The notes under the pieces are model-generated. The model was not told the origin of the DNA. It did not search any database and saw only the letters and a list, made by a program, of their open reading frames with translations. Below are positions 59,890 through 64,000 of a DNA stretch of 64,000 nucleotides, piece after piece. The DNA comes from Cymodocea nodosa. Its lineage: Eukaryota > Streptophyta > Magnoliopsida > Alismatales > Cymodoceaceae. The stretch covers positions 21,851,001 to 21,915,000 of the forward strand of contig CM072340.1 in assembly GCA_036874045.1 (NCBI GenBank), written 5' to 3'. Both the position numbers and the translations under genes were made by a program. The first letter of the stretch is position 1. Each line of letters opens with the position of its first letter.

Positions 59890-62800
59890 TCATTCTCGGA
59901 TATTGAAACCTTGGATATAATAAATAAGCTAGGATACGATAGAAGAAGAGTTAGGCTTTTTATTGCCAAATATTATCTCGCATTTGTGTTTCCATAAGCT
60001 CCATAGAGTAAATGCCGATAGATATTTATAAAATTGATTCCAGGAAGATTTTTTGCGTGAATGTAGTTGCTGCCAGCACCATATTTCCCAGTTGTGAATA
60101 GGATTTGCCGTAGTCAATAATCTGAGCCATTTGATGATATCTTGAGTAAAAGAGCATTTATAAAAAATATGGTTGATCGATTCTGTGGAGTTTCTGCAAA
60201 AACAACATATGGTCAATAAATGTTGTCCCAAATGTTTTCTTGTTTCATCTACCGGAAGAAATTTATTTTTGAGTTTCCAAAGGAAGATAGAGACTTTTGT
60301 AGGTATTTCGGGACTCCAAATACCCAATAGTTTGTTGTTACTGGGTAAATGATTTTTGATAGAATTCCATGCTGCTTTAACTGAGAATCTTGGGATCTGC
60401 AGAGTTTGATAATGTCTATACCACGTTTTGCCCAATGTTTTTCCTATGTTGCTGTCTCTATGGATATTATAAATATGTTCCATACTGCCATAGATTGCCT
60501 TGATGGCTTCTGCCCAAATGCCTTTATTATTGCTCAGCTTGTGTATTTGCTTTAGTTGAAAAGCAACTAATTGCTCTTTTAAATTTCTGATATCGAGTCC
60601 ACCTTCTGGAATAGGGGTGGTGATTTTTTCCCATTTGAGCCAATGATAGTTTTTCTTATTACTATCTCCTGACCAGAAAAAATAAGCACAGATATTGTTG
60701 ATCTCCTGAATGATTCCACAAGGAAGGGGCAAAACTGATAAGGTGTGTATAGGAATAGAATTTAACACATGCTTGATAAGCATTAATCTTCCCCCTTGAC
60801 TAAGAAATTTAGCCTTCCAACCTGCTACTTTGTTTTAAATTTTGTCAATGAGATATTGGAAGTATTTAATACGAGATTGACCTTTGAAGATTGGACAGCC
60901 GAGGTAGATGAAAGGCCAGTTGCCTTGAGGACATCCAATCATAGTAGAGAAAATATTCTTCCTATGCTCCGGACTTTTTTTGGAGACATAGAAGTTACTC
61001 TTATTGTAGTTGATTTTTTGCCCCGTAGATGCTTCATAATGCTGCAAAATGGTTAGAGCTTTGTCTAACATTATTTTGCGTCCATTGAGAAAAAGAATGG
61101 CATCATCAGCAAAAAGCAAGTGAGATATTTTCCAATGTCTTCCTTGGCATTTATAAGGGACATAATTTTGCTCCATTTGCATTTTTAAGAGAGCCCTAGA
61201 TAATAATTCTTCAGTGATAATGAAGAGAAGAGGAGAAAGAGGGTCACCTTGTCGTAATCCTCGGGTTGGATAAAATACTTGAGAATTAGCTCCATTGAAA
61301 AGAACTGAGGTGGGATTCAACGATATACATCTTGATATTAGATCAATAATAGTAGTGTCAAATCCGAAGGCAGCAAGTGTGTCAAAAATAGCTGACCATT
61401 CCATTCTATCAAATGCTTTTTCTATATCGAGTTTAATCATAAGATTTCCCCCTCTATGGCCTTGGTCTATATATTGTATGAGCTCCTGAGTAAGAGATAT
61501 GTTGTCAAAAATACTTCTGCCTTTAATAAATGCTGCTTGAGTATTAGATATTATGTTGGGTATGATTTCCGAAATCCGATTAGCTAAGATTTTGGTAATA
61601 CATTTATAAGAGATGTTGCATAGACTAATAGGACGAAAGTCTGAAAACTCCTCTGGTTGTTTCTTCTTTGGAATTAATGTAATGAAAGTAGACTTCCATT
61701 TATCATTCAGAGAAGATCCTGAAAAGAAACTTTGAACTGCAAGACAAAAGTCATTACCAATAATATTCCAGAAGTGTTTGAAGAATTCTGCAGTGAAGCC
61801 ATCAGGACCTGGAGCTTTGTTATTGGGAAGATCAAATACAACTGTTCTGATCTCATTGATGTTGGGAATATCCCATAGTTTCCTGTTATCCTCCTGATTA
61901 AGAATAGTAGGAATATTACTGATCATACTATCCATCATATGTGTATGTTGGGATGTCAGTAAATTGCTGAAATAGTTTTTTCCTTTGATTTTGAGTTGAT
62001 CACAAGAAAGATTGGACATATCTGATCTAAGCATACTCCTGAAGCAGTCCTTCGTGCTTCTTCTTTTGATAATTTGATGAAAGTATTTTGTGTTTCGATC
62101 CATATCCTTCATCCAATCAATGTGTGTAGATTGTCTAAAAAATAGAGATTGCCGATAATTGTTTTTTCGCAGGTCTTCTTGATAATTATGAAGGCTGGAA
62201 AGTTTCTCCGAGGTGCTACCATTGAGTTGGAAGTCCTGTTCCAGAAAATTTATTTTTCTAATTATCTACTTTTCTTCTTCAAAGATATTGCCCACTTTAT
62301 CTACATTCCAAATCTTTAGTTTTTCTTTGAGCAACTTGAGTTTTGCACTGAAATTTGTAATAGGATTCTGATAGGTGAGACTATGCCATACCTCTTGAAT
62401 CATATTTGGTAGATCTTCATAAGTCAGCCACATATTTTTGAAGCGAAATGCGGTTGGCCCCCAAGAGATAGTGCTCGTATTCTGAAGGATAATATATGCA
62501 TGGTTCGAGTTTACTCGATTCCCATAAATTATATCTTCTGCTATATGTGTTGCCATCTGCGAAATTATTAAGATACGATCTAGTCTGGCATACCTTCTAT
62601 CAGATTCTGATCTGTTATTGCACCAAGATAATTGATTCCCATGATGAAAAGGTTTCGTGAGGAGATTGTTATGAATAAATTCATTGAAATCCTGCATAGC
62701 TGATTGTTGATTATACAAAATATTCTTGGTTTCTCCAATATGCCTGACCACATTGAAATCTCCCCCTAAAATCCAGCTTGCTTTATCTGCAATTGAATTA

Positions 62801-63153
62801 ATCTCTGATAATTGATTCCAGAGTTGACGTCTGGTATATTGGTTGCAAGAGGCATAAATAACCGAAATAAATAAATCTTTGTAAGTGGCATTTAATACTT
62901 TATAAGTACAAACTTGAGGATGCATATCTATAATCTGAAAAGTAAGATTATCCGACCAGAGAGTGCAGATTTTGGAATTGCCATAATGATAATTCCAATT
63001 AATATTATCAGCAAATTTTTGAGTACCTTCAGGCTTCATAAAATGTTCTAATATGCATATTGCCTCTAGTTTTTGAGATTTGATAAGATTTTTGAGATAT
63101 ATTTGGGTTGATCGATTGATCAGCCCACGGCAATTCCAAAATAATATATTCAT
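59890..63153 (-). pseudogene. LINE C ORF2, nearly open (three in-frame stops)
   Basis: A single frame of about 1087 codons. Endonuclease (residues about 1-230): FWNCRG, Glu36 in ILEHF, GGDFNV (Asp132, Asn134) and LDR (Asp192). The terminal S-D-H motif reads SNH (217 Asp to Asn), which would be expected to impair cleavage. Reverse transcriptase: FRPISLCNISYK, KLDIEKAFDRMEW (about residue 575), GLRQGDPLSPLLF and LLFADDAILFLNG (about residue 680). C-terminal zf-RVT-like: IPTKVSIFLWKLK, CFCRNSTESINHIFYKC. In-frame stops at 62266-62268 (TAG) and 60835-60837 (TAA) fall where LINE relatives or context suggest Gln, and one at 59929-59931 (TAG) where LINE A has Trp nearby. No frameshift was seen, so this is the youngest LINE in the window. 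Confidence 0.92.
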
Positions 63154-63179
63154 ATAAAATCAAGAAAGAGGAGAGAGAA

Positions 63180-64000
63180 TTATTGAGAATTGCTGCTGAT
63201 ACTGTGAGAAGATTCAGCATCATTAGAAATCCTGCTTTTTTTCTGTCTGAGCCGAATGCTTTGTCTCTTTGATCTGGTTATTCTAAAGTCTTGTTGTGAG
63301 ATAGTTTCTTCTGTGTCAGATTGATGGTTGCTTGAGGAAAGGGAGTCGTCTTCTGAGCTGGGTCCTTCTGACAAATGTTTCAACTTTTCTTGTAAAATTT
63401 CTAAGGAAATTTGATTTCGTAGAATGCCTGAATCTTTTTGATTTAATAAGATATGTTCTGTTAATGGATGCTTGTCTGGTAAGTGTTCCGCCGATAGCTG
63501 TTCATAAGGTTGCTCGAGTTCTGTGGAAGGAGTGACAGCTTTGTTTAATTTCCTGTTGCGTGTAACCAATCTCCATTCTAAGTCGGTCAAGGCCTGTAGC
63601 TGTACCGACGGTTCTGTTTCTCTTGACAGATTGATTTGAAAACTCGGTGAGGCCGGCGAACTTTCTCCTCTTTGTCGCGTAGTGTTTTCCGGTTCCACCG
63701 GGATTTTGTTAAAGATGCATATCGGTTCTTCGGTGGATAGGCTAACTGCTTTGTCAGACATAGCAAACTGTGCGTCCTTGAAGTTGACAGTTTTTTTTTT
63801 TTTTTTTTTTTTCTGTCCGATGGTGTGATTGTCAGGTATGCTTTTCGGTTCCACCGGAGGATTTGCGGTCTTACCGTTCTGGTCTGACACCGCAAACTGC
63901 TTTTCCTTCGGTTGAACTGGTGATCCTATCGGTTCAACCAGTGATTCTGTCAGTACAGCGTCGGAGATTGCAGCTTTTTCTTTCGGTTGTACCTTAGTAT
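63180..64000 (-). CDS. LINE C ORF1, C-terminal part (partial at window edge)
   Basis: Open for at least 270 codons to TAA at 63180. The part in view lies after the expected DUF4283 and zinc-knuckle regions (outside the window) and is a hydrophilic hinge: V-E/Q-P-K repeats (63.84-64.0 kb), a seven-Lys run from an A tract, then Ser/Glu/Gln-rich sequence and the basic tail RITRSKRQSIRLRQKKSR. The tail aligns with the ends of LINE A and B ORF1 (RLSKRQSTRLR). No stop in the visible part. ORF2 follows after 26 bases. Confidence 0.85.
   Translation of the reverse strand, partial: TKVQPKEKAAISDAVLTESLVEPIGSPVQPKEKQFAVSDQNGKTANPPVEPKSIPDNHTIGQKKKKKKKTVNFKDAQFAMSDKAVSLSTEEPICIFNKIPVEPENTTRQRGESSPASPSFQINLSRETEPSVQLQALTDLEWRLVTRNRKLNKAVTPSTELEQPYEQLSAEHLPDKHPLTEHILLNQKDSGILRNQISLEILQEKLKHLSEGPSSEDDSLSSSNHQSDTEETISQQDFRITRSKRQSIRLRQKKSRISNDAESSHSISSNSQ
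63791..63812. repeat. Long T tract (A tract on the coding strand) inside LINE C ORF1
   Basis: An uninterrupted run of about 21-22 T on the plus strand, coding for Lys codons on the minus strand. Such tracts are prone to length errors in replication, in sequencing and in reverse transcription, so the true length in the genome may differ. Confidence 0.8.

Larger units (their letters stand above)
59313..64000 (-). mobile_element. LINE C: best-preserved L1-type retrotransposon, 5' end outside the window
   Basis: Order on the minus strand: ORF1 (from beyond 64000 to 63180), a 26-base gap, ORF2 (63153-59890), 3' UTR with CGGT-N3-ACCG motifs (59.39-59.66 kb), a short terminal hairpin near 59325-59342 and a GCCTTTTTT end. 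Same general family as A and B but a separate lineage: protein identity is clearly partial and the 3' end sequence is different. Its 3' end meets the truncated 5' end of LINE B. Confidence 0.92.

Overview
The window is nuclear DNA of a flowering plant. The evidence is a split gene with 15 GT-AG exons for a plant-type 3-hydroxyisobutyryl-CoA hydrolase-like enzyme, plant L1-type LINEs whose ORF1 has the DUF4283 plus zinc-knuckle layout, and Ty1/copia and Ty3/gypsy fossils with tRNA-Met-type primer sites. The sequence does not settle the order of plant. Apart from the one gene, the window is repeat-rich, AT-rich heterochromatin-like DNA.

Layout. 1-6.3 kb: one apparently intact host gene (829-6293, + strand, 393 residues) with a TATA box at 672. 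6.8-8.4 kb: remnant of a copia-type LTR element. 8.4-10.8 kb: a promoter/5'-UTR-like stretch running into AT-rich sequence; most of this is duplicated, inverted, at 36.2-37.9 kb. 9.9-15 kb: a decayed tandem array (unit about 425 bp) and a 70-80 bp minisatellite, with a possible orphan exon at 12.6-12.8 kb. 16.4-21.5 kb: first copy of a mosaic block, here called R (old LINE fragment, conserved non-coding DNA, gene-like 5' segment), followed by arrays of dyad-symmetric short repeats. 21.5-24.2 kb: another dyad-rich stretch and a gypsy fossil. 24.2-34.8 kb: 3' end of a copia element with an unusually long LTR inflated by about 1.05 kb tandem units and a second, nested copia fossil. 34.8-39.4 kb: inverted copies of the arrays, of the 9-10.7 kb segment and of R. 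39.4-45.25 kb: a full-length but decayed LINE (A) inserted into R with a clear target-site duplication. 45.3-55.1 kb: the rest of that R copy, a third array copy, inverted copies of the 425-bp array and minisatellite, and a third R copy plus a stub of a fourth. 55.1-64 kb: three LINE pieces (C, B, D) head to tail on the minus strand. LINE C is the best preserved and runs off the window.

The most unusual signal is a short palindrome, CGGT-N3-ACCG (usually T...A flanked). It occurs in about 70-bp-period arrays as pairs whose centres lie 22 nt apart (20.5, 35.3 and 47.6-48.5 kb). It also occurs densely in the 3' UTRs of LINEs A, B and C and inside LINE ORF1, where it is translated as repeated V-E/Q-P. 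The arrays are flanked by a second dyad family (AACTTAGATA...TATCTAAGTT). The LINE 3' ends also carry a small terminal hairpin whose stem differs in sequence between LINE lineages but keeps its pairing. Coordinates of repeats were read by eye and are approximate to about 10-50 bp unless tied to a named motif.
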